This document shows positions 1 to 6,292 of a stretch of DNA of 12,823 nt, in pieces. Location of the stretch: positions 1 to 12,823 of the forward strand of contig JAKISY010000119.1 in NCBI GenBank assembly GCA_021648365.1. Direction: 5' to 3'. Made by a program: the position numbers and the translations under genes. Numbering within the stretch: the stretch's first letter is position 1; each line of letters opens with the position of its first letter. The notes beneath the pieces are model-generated. The model was not told the DNA's origin. It saw only the letters and a list, made by a program, of their open reading frames with translations, and did not search any database. Source of the DNA: Verrucomicrobiales bacterium. GTDB taxonomy: Bacteria > Verrucomicrobiota > Verrucomicrobiia > Verrucomicrobiales > DEV007.

Positions 1-1
1 C

Positions 2-1249
2 ATATCCGCGGTTACACAAATGAGGGTAGGGGCAGGTGAAAATGGTTCGGCGTGGGGCAGTAATATAAGAATAGAAGGCGGTATATTTGCTCGTGATGTT
101 AATGTGGCGGGAGCATTGAATTTGTTAGACAGCACCACTTTGTTAGGAGGTGCGCCTGCCACTTCTAGGCTATCTGCAAGGAATACGATCGATTTGGGGA
201 ATGGCTTGACTACGATTGGCTCAGGCGCAGGCGCAGCGGTGACAAACAACTTTGATGCACACGGGCAAAGAGAGACACGAGTGGCTAGTGGACAGACTTT
301 TTATAGAGCCTCGGTGGGGGGAGATTCTGGTAAAGTAGCTTTTCTGCCATTGGGACAGGATGCGAACTTTTTTCGCAGAGGCGACTATGCAACAGGAATG
401 AGTAATGCTATTTCTAGAACTACTTGGGACGAGTATGCTTGGGGGGCTAGGCAATGTGCTATGTCAATAGAAATAAGAGAGATGGCTGGAACTCGGCCTA
501 CGGCAATAACCTTTCATTACCGTACTAACTCGGGCATGGCATCTAAAGATTTACGAGAAGGTGACGTGGATTGGCCTAATTATAACGGAAATGTTGGGGT
601 TCTTGCCAGTTCACCCCCTTTTTATGTTGATACAATTATAGCAGATGGGACTACCTCATTTTTTATCAATTTAGAAGAGCTAGCTTATTATGTCCGCACG
701 GTCTTGGGGGGGAGGGCAGTGGCAGGTAGGAATAATGTTAGGATGAATGATTCGTTGTGCATCTGGACAAATGATGCCATCGCGGGTCTAACGAAGCCAG
801 GGATGATTAGTGATAACACCACCATGGCTGTGGTTCTTGCGAAATGCGCGGATATGACTAATTATAACGACGGCTTTTCACTTGTCACTGACCATAGAGT
901 TTTTTTCTCGGGTGATTTCAATCAAGTGCCTTTGGCTGCAGGACGCCTTGCTGGTTCGGGGCTGCCAGGTGGAACTGAATTGTTTCCTGCTGTATCGGTA
1001 TTTGCACCGACCATACGATATGGAACTAATGCTCCCGCTAATATTAATATTTCGGGGCAAATAACTAGTTTGAAAACGGACGTTGGGGAAGTGAACCCCT
1101 TGGATCTAAAGGAGAGTATAACTGGTGCATCGCAGACGATAGCTCCTACTAGAATTAATGCGGATCTTAGCCAGATAGTTAGTCCTGCCCAGCTTCCACC
1201 AATTAATAAAATGTCATGGTTGGTGACGGTTGAAGAAATACATCCTTAA
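2..1249 (+). CDS. Unidentified exported/surface-type protein, 3' part of a longer gene
   Basis: The frame is open from base 2 with no stop, so the true start lies left of the window and the first ATG at 20 is probably internal. The visible part is about 415 residues, rich in Asn, Ser, Thr and Gly, with few Lys. The start (motif GALNLLDSTTLLGG) reads like short beta-strand repeats. Near the C-terminus a segment with SGDFNQVP, followed about 30 residues later by SVFAPTIRYG, resembles the 'GDFN' segment I associate with PilX-like or large pilus-associated proteins of Verrucomicrobia and others; this is a weak resemblance from memory, not a family assignment. Codon use looks more AT-rich (ATA, AGG, TTA) than in gatA or the signalling genes. 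The protein is most likely outside the cytoplasm, by composition only. A weak hairpin lies downstream at 1313-1341. Coding status is fairly sure; function is unknown. Confidence 0.75.
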   Translation: MSAVTQMRVGAGENGSAWGSNIRIEGGIFARDVNVAGALNLLDSTTLLGGAPATSRLSARNTIDLGNGLTTIGSGAGAAVTNNFDAHGQRETRVASGQTFYRASVGGDSGKVAFLPLGQDANFFRRGDYATGMSNAISRTTWDEYAWGARQCAMSIEIREMAGTRPTAITFHYRTNSGMASKDLREGDVDWPNYNGNVGVLASSPPFYVDTIIADGTTSFFINLEELAYYVRTVLGGRAVAGRNNVRMNDSLCIWTNDAIAGLTKPGMISDNTTMAVVLAKCADMTNYNDGFSLVTDHRVFFSGDFNQVPLAAGRLAGSGLPGGTELFPAVSVFAPTIRYGTNAPANINISGQITSLKTDVGEVNPLDLKESITGASQTIAPTRINADLSQIVSPAQLPPINKMSWLVTVEEIHP

Positions 1250-1312
1250 TTAATAGGAAGAGTATGCTTTATGTCGTATTTACGTATTGAGATGGGAAGT
1301 GGACAGCGGCGG

Positions 1313-1345
1313 AAATGTGATCTAGAATGGGTTTCACATTTTTGA
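1313..1345 (+). terminator. Possible weak intrinsic terminator after the first gene
   Basis: AAATGTGA (1313-1320) and TCACATTT (1334-1341) form a perfect 8 bp stem with a 13 nt loop, followed by a short T run. The stem is AT-rich and ends only about 10 bases before the gatC ATG, so it could instead affect gatC translation. The site fits the gap between the first gene and gatC. Confidence 0.35.
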
Positions 1346-1351
1346 TCGTTC

Positions 1352-1627
1352 ATGGATATTTCACACATTGCCAATCTTGCCCGTATCGAACTGAGTGATC
1401 AAGAGGTCGCTCGTTTCGATTCTCAGCTCAGCCAGGTGCTTGAGCACGCGGCTAAACTCAAAGAACTCGACGTCAGCGGGATCGAGCCGATGGCACATGC
1501 CTACCCGATCTTCGATGTGGTGCGCGAGGATGTCGCAGGGGATGAGAGTTTCTCAGCACAACAAGCCCTGAGCAACGCGCCGGCTCAAGCGCAAGGTCAG
1601 TTCAAAGTCCCCAAGGTGATGGATTGA
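1352..1627 (+). CDS. gatC: Asp-tRNA(Asn)/Glu-tRNA(Gln) amidotransferase subunit C
   Basis: This is the small subunit of the GatCAB amidotransferase, which converts Glu-tRNA(Gln) or Asp-tRNA(Asn) into the amidated form in organisms lacking the direct synthetases; GatC wraps around and stabilises GatA. At 91 residues it is close to the usual 95-100. The family pattern is clear: an N-terminal ISHIANLARIEL segment, the central VLEHAAKLKELDVSGIEPMAH stretch (residues about 30-50), a VREDVA motif, and a C-terminal NAP...GQFKVPKVMD tail. The ATG at 1352 gives a full family N-terminus; no good Shine-Dalgarno precedes it. gatA follows on the same strand, but after an unusually long 465 bp spacer. No gatB is visible in the window. 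Identification is secure. Confidence 0.95.
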   Translation: MDISHIANLARIELSDQEVARFDSQLSQVLEHAAKLKELDVSGIEPMAHAYPIFDVVREDVAGDESFSAQQALSNAPAQAQGQFKVPKVMD

Positions 1628-1641
1628 GGATGGTGCCATTT

Positions 1642-1757
1642 TGGAGTGCGTGCGGCTTGACGCCGCTTTTCTTGCACTCTAGGCGGACAATGAATCACTT
1701 GCTCTCAATCGGCGCAAAAAGTAATATCTAAAAGCTCGGTCAAGCCCGAGCACTCCA
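1642..1757 (+). repeat. REP-like paired hairpin element
   Basis: TGGAGTGC (1642-1649) and GCACTCCA (1750-1757) form a perfect 8 bp outer inverted repeat around two inner hairpins. The left inner hairpin is GCGGC/GCCGC (1652-1656 with 1662-1666, loop TTGAC). The right is GCTCGG/CCGAGC (1734-1739 with 1746-1751, loop TCAAGC). GAGTGC (1644-1649) can also pair with GCACTC at 1674-1679. The two loops are roughly reverse complements, so this looks like two inverted REP units, as in a BIME. It begins 14 bases after the gatC stop, and might also terminate gatC transcripts. Confidence 0.6.
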
Positions 1758-1831
1758 AAAAAATATCAAAAGAGTCTCACACCGAACCGAGTCCACGCGT
1801 CCGCGCGACGAGACAGCCGGAGAACACACAG

Positions 1832-1910
1832 CGAAGGCAACACACGAACGCACGAAGTAAGAAAAAAACTCAGAAGTAAAGAACTTCGTGTCTTCGTGCC
1901 TTCGTGTGAA
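1832..1910 (+). repeat. Inverted repeat built from 8 bp TTCGTG units
   Basis: The right arm (about 1883-1908) has three consecutive TTCGTG cores spaced 8 bases apart. The left arm (1832-1858) carries the reverse complement, with cores CACGAA twice at the same spacing and a less regular third. The arms are separated by about 24 bases. It has the architecture of the element at 5881-5975 and of the single-arm element at 2048-2076, with a different core. I have a general memory of TTCGTG-type strings between genes in many environmental genomes, but know no named family. The remaining spacer (about 1911-2047) shows nothing else I can support. Confidence 0.55.
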
Positions 1911-2047
1911 AAATATCTTTATTCACGACACTCTGCCATTTGACCGTAGCGCCTGAATAGTTACAATGATACTATAAAGCCATCAACAAATCCCACACCT
2001 TGTAAACGCTAGCTATTTAATATCGAGCGCGCGAAACAAAGCCTCTT

Positions 2048-2076
2048 ATCCGTGTAAATCCGCGTTATCCGTGGTT
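2048..2076 (+). repeat. Triple ATCCGNG direct repeat in the gatA leader
   Basis: Three consecutive units, ATCCGTGTAA (2048-2057), ATCCGCGTT (2058-2066) and ATCCGTGGTT (2067-2076), end 16 bases before the gatA ATG. No inverted partner is seen. No Shine-Dalgarno follows, only an AT-rich stretch, so the gatA leader consists largely of this repeat. Confidence 0.55.
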
Positions 2077-2092
2077 AATTTCTTTATTCCTT

Positions 2093-3526
2093 ATGCCTAC
2101 TATCTCAGACCTACGTTCTTCTTACCAATCAGGTGACCTCACACCTGCTGAAGCCATTCGATCACTCGCTGAAAATATAGATTCACGCGACAAAGAGATT
2201 GGCGCTTACCTTTCTTACGATCTAGACGCGGCGCTAGCTGAAGCTGCCGAGGTGGATCTCTCTCTGCCTTTGGGGGGAGTGCCGATTGCGATCAAAGATG
2301 CGATCAATGTGAAAGGTCAGCCTTGCACTTGCGGATCGAAGTTGCTCGATCAGAATTACACATCTCCTTATGATGCGGGGGTGATCAGCAAGTTGCGTGC
2401 AGCAGGTGCGATTCCTTTTGGTCGCACCAATATGGACGAATTTGCGATGGGTTCTTCTACTGAAAACTCGGCGCTCCAGGTGACTAGAAACCCTTGGGAT
2501 ACCAGCCGCATTCCCGGTGGTTCATCGGGTGGCTCGGCGGCGGTGATCGCTGCCGATGAGGCAGTGGCTGCTTTGGGTTCTGATACGGGTGGCTCCATTC
2601 GTCAACCTGCAGCTCTGAGTGGCTGCGTTGGTCTCAAGCCGACTTACGGGCGGGTATCGCGTTATGGTTTGGTGGCGTTTGCTTCGTCTCTCGATCAGAT
2701 CGGCCCGATGACAAGGACGGTGGAGGACGCGGCTTTGGTATTGCAAGCGATCGCTGGGCATGATGCGCACGATTCGACTTGTGTGAAAGATGCATTGCCG
2801 GATTACAGTAGTTTTGTGGGGCAGGATATCAAGGGCTTGAAGGTGGGTTTGCCTAAGGAGTATTTTGCCGAAGGGCTGGATGCTGAGGTGAAAGAGGTGG
2901 TGGATGCAGCGATCAAGCAGTTGGAAAGTCTGGGTGCTGAGCCGGTGGAGATTTCTTTGCCGCATACGGAGTACGCGGTGGCGACGTATTACATCATCGC
3001 TACGGCGGAGGCTTCGACGAATTTGGCGAGGTTCGATGCGGTGCGTTATGGTCGTCGTGCGGAAAGTGCGGACAACTTGTTGGATCAATACCGTCAATCG
3101 CGGGCGCAGGGCTTTGGTGAGGAGGTCAAGCGGCGGATTATTTTGGGCACTTATGTGCTCAGTTCGGGTTATTACGATGCGTATTATTTACAGGCGCAAA
3201 AGGTGCGTCATTTGATCCGTAAGGATTTCACTGAGGCGTTTGAAAAGGTCGATGTGATAGCTTCGCCAGTTTCGCCGACACCGGCATTCAAGATTGGTGA
3301 AAAATCGCAAGATCCGATGGCGATGTATCTGGCAGATGTTTATACTTTGTCCACTAACTTGGCAGGTATTTGCGGTATGTCAGTGCCTTGTGGTTTCACC
3401 CAGGGGGAAGATGGTAAAAAATTACCAGTAGGTTTGCAGTTGTTAGGCAAGCCTTTTGCCGAAGGAGATTTGCTCAAAGTGGGACACGCCTACGAAAAAG
3501 CCTGCGATTGGCAAAAGGTGGTGTGA
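2093..3526 (+). CDS. gatA: Asp-tRNA(Asn)/Glu-tRNA(Gln) amidotransferase subunit A (amidase)
   Basis: This catalytic glutaminase subunit releases ammonia from glutamine and passes it to GatB for amidation of the misacylated tRNA; it is cytoplasmic. At 477 residues it has full family length. The amidase-signature Ser-cisSer-Lys triad is present: Lys68 in PIAIKDAINVKG, the cis-Ser at 144 within GGSSGGSAA (142-150), and the nucleophile Ser168 in SDTGGSIRQPA. The C-terminus (GLQLLGKPFAEGDLL...) is typical. The ATG at 2093 gives the usual N-terminus; no Shine-Dalgarno is visible, and the leader is formed by a triple repeat. It probably belongs with gatC although 465 bp of repeats lie between them, so it may have its own promoter. 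Its stop is followed within 10 bases by a REP-type repeat. Identification is secure. Confidence 0.97.
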   Translation: MPTISDLRSSYQSGDLTPAEAIRSLAENIDSRDKEIGAYLSYDLDAALAEAAEVDLSLPLGGVPIAIKDAINVKGQPCTCGSKLLDQNYTSPYDAGVISKLRAAGAIPFGRTNMDEFAMGSSTENSALQVTRNPWDTSRIPGGSSGGSAAVIAADEAVAALGSDTGGSIRQPAALSGCVGLKPTYGRVSRYGLVAFASSLDQIGPMTRTVEDAALVLQAIAGHDAHDSTCVKDALPDYSSFVGQDIKGLKVGLPKEYFAEGLDAEVKEVVDAAIKQLESLGAEPVEISLPHTEYAVATYYIIATAEASTNLARFDAVRYGRRAESADNLLDQYRQSRAQGFGEEVKRRIILGTYVLSSGYYDAYYLQAQKVRHLIRKDFTEAFEKVDVIASPVSPTPAFKIGEKSQDPMAMYLADVYTLSTNLAGICGMSVPCGFTQGEDGKKLPVGLQLLGKPFAEGDLLKVGHAYEKACDWQKVV

Positions 3527-3532
3527 GGCAAG

Positions 3533-3581
3533 TGGAGGGGCACGCTCCCGCGTGCCTTTGAATGACGGACGGTGGTGCGGG
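3533..3581 (+). repeat. REP repeat copy A (hairpin GGCACGC/GCGTGCC)
   Basis: A 49 bp unit starting TGGAGGGGCACGC and containing a perfect 7 bp hairpin GGCACGC-TCCC-GCGTGCC. It matches 3681-3729 with only two differences by eye. It begins 7 bases after the gatA stop and could also act as its transcription end. Confidence 0.75.
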
Positions 3582-3608
3582 ATAGACGGGGAGTGGTCGG
3601 AGGCTCGG

Positions 3609-3729
3609 TGATGAGTTCGTGAGGTAAAGGTGTTTGCGTACGCAGGCAAGGTGGAACTTGCCCCTCCAGCGGACGGTCAATGGAGGGGCACGCTCCTGCG
3701 TGCCTTTGGATGACGGACGGTGGTGCGGG
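3609..3729 (+). repeat. REP repeat copy B, composite of nested hairpins
   Basis: This copy has hairpin 1, GGCAAG/CTTGCC (3645-3650 with 3657-3662); a perfect 8 bp pair CCCCTCCA (3661-3668) with TGGAGGGG (3681-3688); and hairpin 2, GGCACGC-TCCT-GCGTGCC (3687-3704). The last 49 bases repeat copy A. The first roughly 95 bases resemble copy C on the far side of the transposase gene. It also contains the palindrome TGCGTACGCA (3635-3644). It ends directly at the stop codon of the RAYT gene. Confidence 0.8.
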
Positions 3730-3730
3730 G

Positions 3731-4216
3731 TTATTGGTCGTGCCAGAACAAGGGGGTGATTTCACCTTGGTATGGCCAATCTTCTGCCTTTTGAACTAGG
3801 CCGTGTCGAACGGGGTTGTGGCGAACGTATTCCCATTTGCTTCGCCAGGCTTCTCCATGGCGGAGTTGCCGGTCCCAACAGTCGCGTTGCCAGATGGGTT
3901 TTTGCTTGATGTGGGGCCAGTTTTTTGAGACGATTGATTTCCAGTAGGCGACCCAACGCTTGATGTTGGCTGCGTCTTCATGATTGGGGGAGCAAAACAG
4001 GTGGATATGATCGGGCAGGACGGTATAACATCCAACAGACCAATGATCGGCGGTGCGCCATGCTTGTAAAAGTAAGCTGTGGATTTCTGGGTGAGCAAGG
4101 ATGGCTTTACGGCTTTTAGTGCAAATGGTAACAAATAGGATGGTCGATTGGTTGCCCTTTGGGTAACGTATTTGTCTTGCAGGGTAGTGGCGTCGAGATT
4201 TACCGTTTTCCTTCAT
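3731..4216 (-). CDS. REP-associated tyrosine transposase (RAYT, Y1/HUH superfamily)
   Basis: A single-strand DNA transposase-like protein of the IS200/IS605-related TnpA_REP group, which binds and cleaves REP palindromes and is thought to spread them. The HUH motif is present as LPDHIHLF (His70 and His72 counted from the ATG at 4216). A tyrosine (Tyr130) stands in the family's C-terminal motif YVRHNPVRHGLV, the position I recall as the nucleophile in E. coli TnpA_REP. PIWQRDCWDRQLR fits the family's W-Q-R/P region, and DWPYQG ends the conserved part. Length is 161 residues, as usual (about 150-170). An in-frame TTG at 4222 is an alternative start. REP-like repeats flank it on both sides in direct orientation, which is what the family predicts. 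No second transposase or terminal inverted repeat is seen. The gene looks intact. Confidence 0.9.
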   Translation of the reverse strand: MKENGKSRRHYPARQIRYPKGNQSTILFVTICTKSRKAILAHPEIHSLLLQAWRTADHWSVGCYTVLPDHIHLFCSPNHEDAANIKRWVAYWKSIVSKNWPHIKQKPIWQRDCWDRQLRHGEAWRSKWEYVRHNPVRHGLVQKAEDWPYQGEITPLFWHDQ

Positions 4217-4269
4217 AATCAAGATTATTCAGGTTTGAGGATTTAGAGCAAGGTGTTTTTTATAGCGGG

Positions 4270-4366
4270 ATGTTGAGTTCGTGGATTGAGCGTGTTGACG
4301 CACGAAAGGCAAGGTGAAACTTGCCCCTCCACGGACGGTGAATGGAGGGGCGCGCTCCTGCGTGCC
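4270..4366 (+). repeat. REP repeat copy C upstream of the transposase gene
   Basis: Hairpin 1 is GGCAAG/CTTGCC (4308-4313 with 4320-4325). CCCCTCCA/TGGAGGGG pairing follows (4343-4350 for the right arm). Hairpin 2 is GGCGCGC-TCCT-GCGTGCC (4349-4366), with one G-T wobble. It is similar along about 95 bp to 3609-3704. The open frame that starts inside it at 4314 is not a real gene start; the gene begins at 4470. Confidence 0.75.
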
Positions 4367-4469
4367 CGCGGTTGGCGGACAGGGGCGCGGGAAAAGAGCG
4401 GAAGCGGGCGAGCAGGACTTGTGCGTCTTAGGACTTGAGCATTGGTGGATTAGGGGGCACAGTATATCT

Positions 4470-5303
4470 ATGAAACGGTTATCAAAATCGGGATATATAT
4501 CGGTAGGTGCATTGGGCTCAGTGTTATTATGCTTGTCGGGCGCGGGACTTCCTTCTGCCTTGGCAGAGCAGGCGCCTAAAAAGATCAATTTGAATCAATT
4601 GCAGGTCGAGGTGATTCAGGATGTGGTGATCCCTATTCCACATGAGATCTTTACTTCGCTGGATAAACTGGGCAAACAAAGTTGGCGTTCTCAGATTTCT
4701 GGAAAAAAGGTGAAGTTGGATACCAATCGTGCGAGAACGGCCTTGTTGTTTGGCATGGTGGTGGCAGATGGGTTCATCGCGGTGCAAGCGGAAGATCGCG
4801 AGGAGGTGAAGTTGGTGGGCAAGCAAGTATTGGATTTGGCAGGTGCTCTGGGCGTGAAGTCGGCGGTTAATGAACATGCGCTGTCGATCATCGAAGGTGC
4901 CAATGCAGGGGAGTGGCGTGAGGTGAAACATGAGTTGGATCGGGTTCGAGAAACGGTGATTCGAACCATGGAGGAGATGCGAGATCGAGATTTTGCTACT
5001 TTGGTGAGTATCGGCGGGTGGCTGGGTGGCACGCGAACGCTAGCTAACTTGATGGCAGAGGACTACAAAGAGGACGGGGCGGAGTTATTACACCAACCCG
5101 ACTTGTTGGCTGATATTTTGAGGAGGTATCATGAGATGCCTGAAAAATCTCGACCAGGACCCTTGTTCAAAAAAGTGAATTCAACTTTAGAGCAGTTGGG
5201 CAGGTTGATGAAAAAGGGAGAGAATGGAGAAATCAGCAAAGAATCGGTGGTGAAGATCCAACGGTTGACGGTGGACGTGACCAATGCCGTTTACGGGAGC
5301 TGA
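4470..5303 (+). CDS. Exported protein of unknown function (277 aa)
   Basis: I do not recognise a named family. Starting at the ATG at 4470 gives a basic N-terminus (MKRLSKSGY), a hydrophobic stretch (residues about 10-24) and a signal-peptidase I-like site after Ala32 (LPSALA-EQ), so the mature protein is probably periplasmic. The frame stays open back to 4314, but that part is REP-repeat sequence and would bury the signal peptide. AGGGGG at 4452-4457, about 12 bases upstream, is a possible though distant ribosome site. The mature part is mostly helical and charged: a VVIPIPHEIF segment (52-61), then RTALLFGMVVADGFIAVQ (88-105), a long helix with DRVRETVIRTMEEMRDRD, and ISIGGWLGGT-like residues. 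I have seen similar 'VADGFIAVQAED' proteins in Verrucomicrobia and Planctomycetes as hypothetical proteins. A second exported protein follows after 28 bp, suggesting an operon. Confidence 0.8.
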   Translation: MKRLSKSGYISVGALGSVLLCLSGAGLPSALAEQAPKKINLNQLQVEVIQDVVIPIPHEIFTSLDKLGKQSWRSQISGKKVKLDTNRARTALLFGMVVADGFIAVQAEDREEVKLVGKQVLDLAGALGVKSAVNEHALSIIEGANAGEWREVKHELDRVRETVIRTMEEMRDRDFATLVSIGGWLGGTRTLANLMAEDYKEDGAELLHQPDLLADILRRYHEMPEKSRPGPLFKKVNSTLEQLGRLMKKGENGEISKESVVKIQRLTVDVTNAVYGS

Positions 5304-5331
5304 AAGGGGCACGGATATTTAAATAAAGCTG

Positions 5332-5781
5332 ATGAATATGAAGTCAAGACGGGTGTGGTTGGTGGTCGCTTTTGCCATGCTGCTGGGTGTGGGCGGGGTT
5401 TGGGCTTTTATGCACGAGGGGAAAGATGCTGCGATTGGAGCGGCTCTGCCAAAGTTGGATTTGCCAAAAAATCCCTATGTTTTGCGCGAGGCGTGGTGGC
5501 AGGGTGAATTAAAAGGCGGCGAGACCAAGCTGATCAAACATCAGCTGTTCAAGCGCAATGATTACTGGTTTTGGATGGGGGCATCTAATCCAGATGCTAA
5601 GGTAAGTATCCATATCTATGACGAGGGTGGAAATTTGGTGGATGAGGAAAGTTTTGAGAAAAATGATGTAGCGGGCGCTCGGGTGGTGCCAAAAAACAGT
5701 GGTATCTATTACATACGAATCAAAGTATTGGAGGGCACGGCAGGACCGAGCGAGTGGGCGGTGATCTACGCTTTCCGCTAG
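5332..5781 (+). CDS. Small membrane-anchored or exported protein, possible PPC-like beta domain
   Basis: 149 residues. The N-terminus has basic residues (KSRR), then a hydrophobic segment at about 8-26 (VWLVVAFAMLLGVGGVWAF) that is a signal peptide or single anchor; no obvious cleavage site or lipobox is present. The rest is beta-rich: KHQLFKRNDYWFWMGASN, VSIHIYDEGGNLVDEESF and NSGIYYIRIKV resemble the bacterial pre-peptidase C-terminal (PPC) beta-sandwich fold, with alternating strands and a final G-x-Y-Y-I-R-I strand. That is inference from pattern; no catalytic motif is seen. An ATG at 5338 is an equally possible start. It lies 28 bp after the previous exported protein on the same strand and probably shares its transcript. 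Its downstream flank is the MITE-like element at 5814. Confidence 0.75.
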   Translation: MNMKSRRVWLVVAFAMLLGVGGVWAFMHEGKDAAIGAALPKLDLPKNPYVLREAWWQGELKGGETKLIKHQLFKRNDYWFWMGASNPDAKVSIHIYDEGGNLVDEESFEKNDVAGARVVPKNSGIYYIRIKVLEGTAGPSEWAVIYAFR

Positions 5782-5813
5782 TAAGATCAAGCTAGTCCTG
5801 AACAGAAAGCGGC

Positions 5814-6090
5814 TCTTACTCCAATGGCACTTAGTTAAGCTACTGTATCGTCTTTCACACTACTCGATAAAAAACATTTCAACCACTGATCGGCACTGAT
5901 AAACACTGATGTGTGATGTTTTTACGACTCAATCTTTCTTTTATTATCAGTGCAAATCAGTGCCGATCAGTGGTTTAACTCTTCAATTCCAAAACATGTC
6001 GCGCACTGTGATTTTGCATGTGAGACAGGAATCGGTTTGCTAAAAAACACGAGAAGAGCCCTTAACTAAGTGCCATTGGGTTCTTACTCC
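5814..6090. mobile_element. MITE-like non-coding element with 19 bp terminal inverted repeats
   Basis: CCAATGGCACTTAGTTAAG (5821-5839) and CTTAACTAAGTGCCATTGG (6061-6079) are perfect inverted repeats 19 bp long, spanning 259 bp with no supported gene inside. The 9 bp string TCTTACTCC lies at both edges (5814-5822 and 6082-6090) and may be a target duplication, but the fit is imperfect: it overlaps the left terminus by two bases and leaves a couple of extra bases on the right. The right edge abuts the DUF1080 gene stump. The mobilising transposase is not in the window; I cannot assign an IS family with confidence. Confidence 0.65.
5881..5975 (+). repeat. Inverted triple ATCAGTG repeat inside the MITE-like element
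   Basis: The right arm (5946-5975) is three 10 bp units beginning ATCAGTG. The left arm (5881-5910) is their reverse complement, with about 27 of 30 positions matching. The loop is 35 bases. Folded, it would make a 30 bp imperfect hairpin. The unit length and layout match the TTCGTG element at 1832-1910. Confidence 0.75.
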
Positions 6091-6292
6091 TAAAGTCAAA
6101 GCGGACGAGGATTTTGGGAAATGGAACCGTTTTGTTATCACCATGAAGGGGGAGCGACTGACGGTAAGGCTGAATGGGAAAAACGTGATTGATGATGCGC
6201 TGTTGCCAGGTGTGCCACGTAGCGGGCCGATTGGCTTGCAGCATCACGGCGATAAAATTGAGTTTGCGAATATTTATATTCGCAAACTATGA
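6083..6292 (+). pseudogene. 3' remnant of a DUF1080 (3-keto-disaccharide hydrolase-like) gene
   Basis: Reading in frame from 6083 gives a clear DUF1080 C-terminus: TPKVKADEDFGKWNRFVIT, then MKGERLTVRLNGKNVIDDA, then GPIGLQHHGDKIEFANIYI and KL before the stop TGA at 6290-6292. DUF1080 proteins are usually secreted LamG/concanavalin-like beta-sandwich proteins of 200 or more residues linked to sugar breakdown; only about the last 68 are here. The frame has no usable start codon near its beginning and hits a stop at 6041-6043 inside the MITE-like element. No N-terminal part is found upstream, where the exported gene at 5332 sits. The break lies exactly at the element's right edge, so insertion plus deletion is the likely history. 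Confidence 0.85.

Larger units (their letters stand above)
3533..4366. mobile_element. REP/RAYT locus: transposase gene framed by REP copies A, B and C
   Basis: Two REP units lie on the 3' side of the RAYT gene and one on its 5' side, all in the same orientation, sharing about 95 bp. This is the classic RAYT arrangement, in which the gene is often single-copy and domesticated while its REP substrates are scattered. I see no target-site duplication, so whether the whole block ever moved as one unit is unknown. Confidence 0.6.

Noticed and set aside
1271..1345. 24-codon frame before gatC (MSYLRIEMGSGQ...)
   Set aside because: No ribosome site or family; it overlaps the weak hairpin and looks like spacer.
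2522..3097. 191-residue open frame opposite gatA
   Set aside because: Antisense shadow of a secure gene, with arginine/histidine-rich, low-complexity composition.
3635..3644. Palindrome TGCGTACGCA as a regulator-binding site
   Set aside because: It lies within a REP copy and is not preserved in copy C, so an operator role is unsupported.
4314..4469. Upstream extension of the exported protein gene (329 aa version)
   Set aside because: This part is REP repeat copy C and would hide a good signal peptide; the ATG at 4470 is the better start.
5881..5975. Possible CRISPR-like array of ATCAGTG units
   Set aside because: Units are 10 bp with no spacers and are arranged as inverted triplets; no cas gene is nearby.
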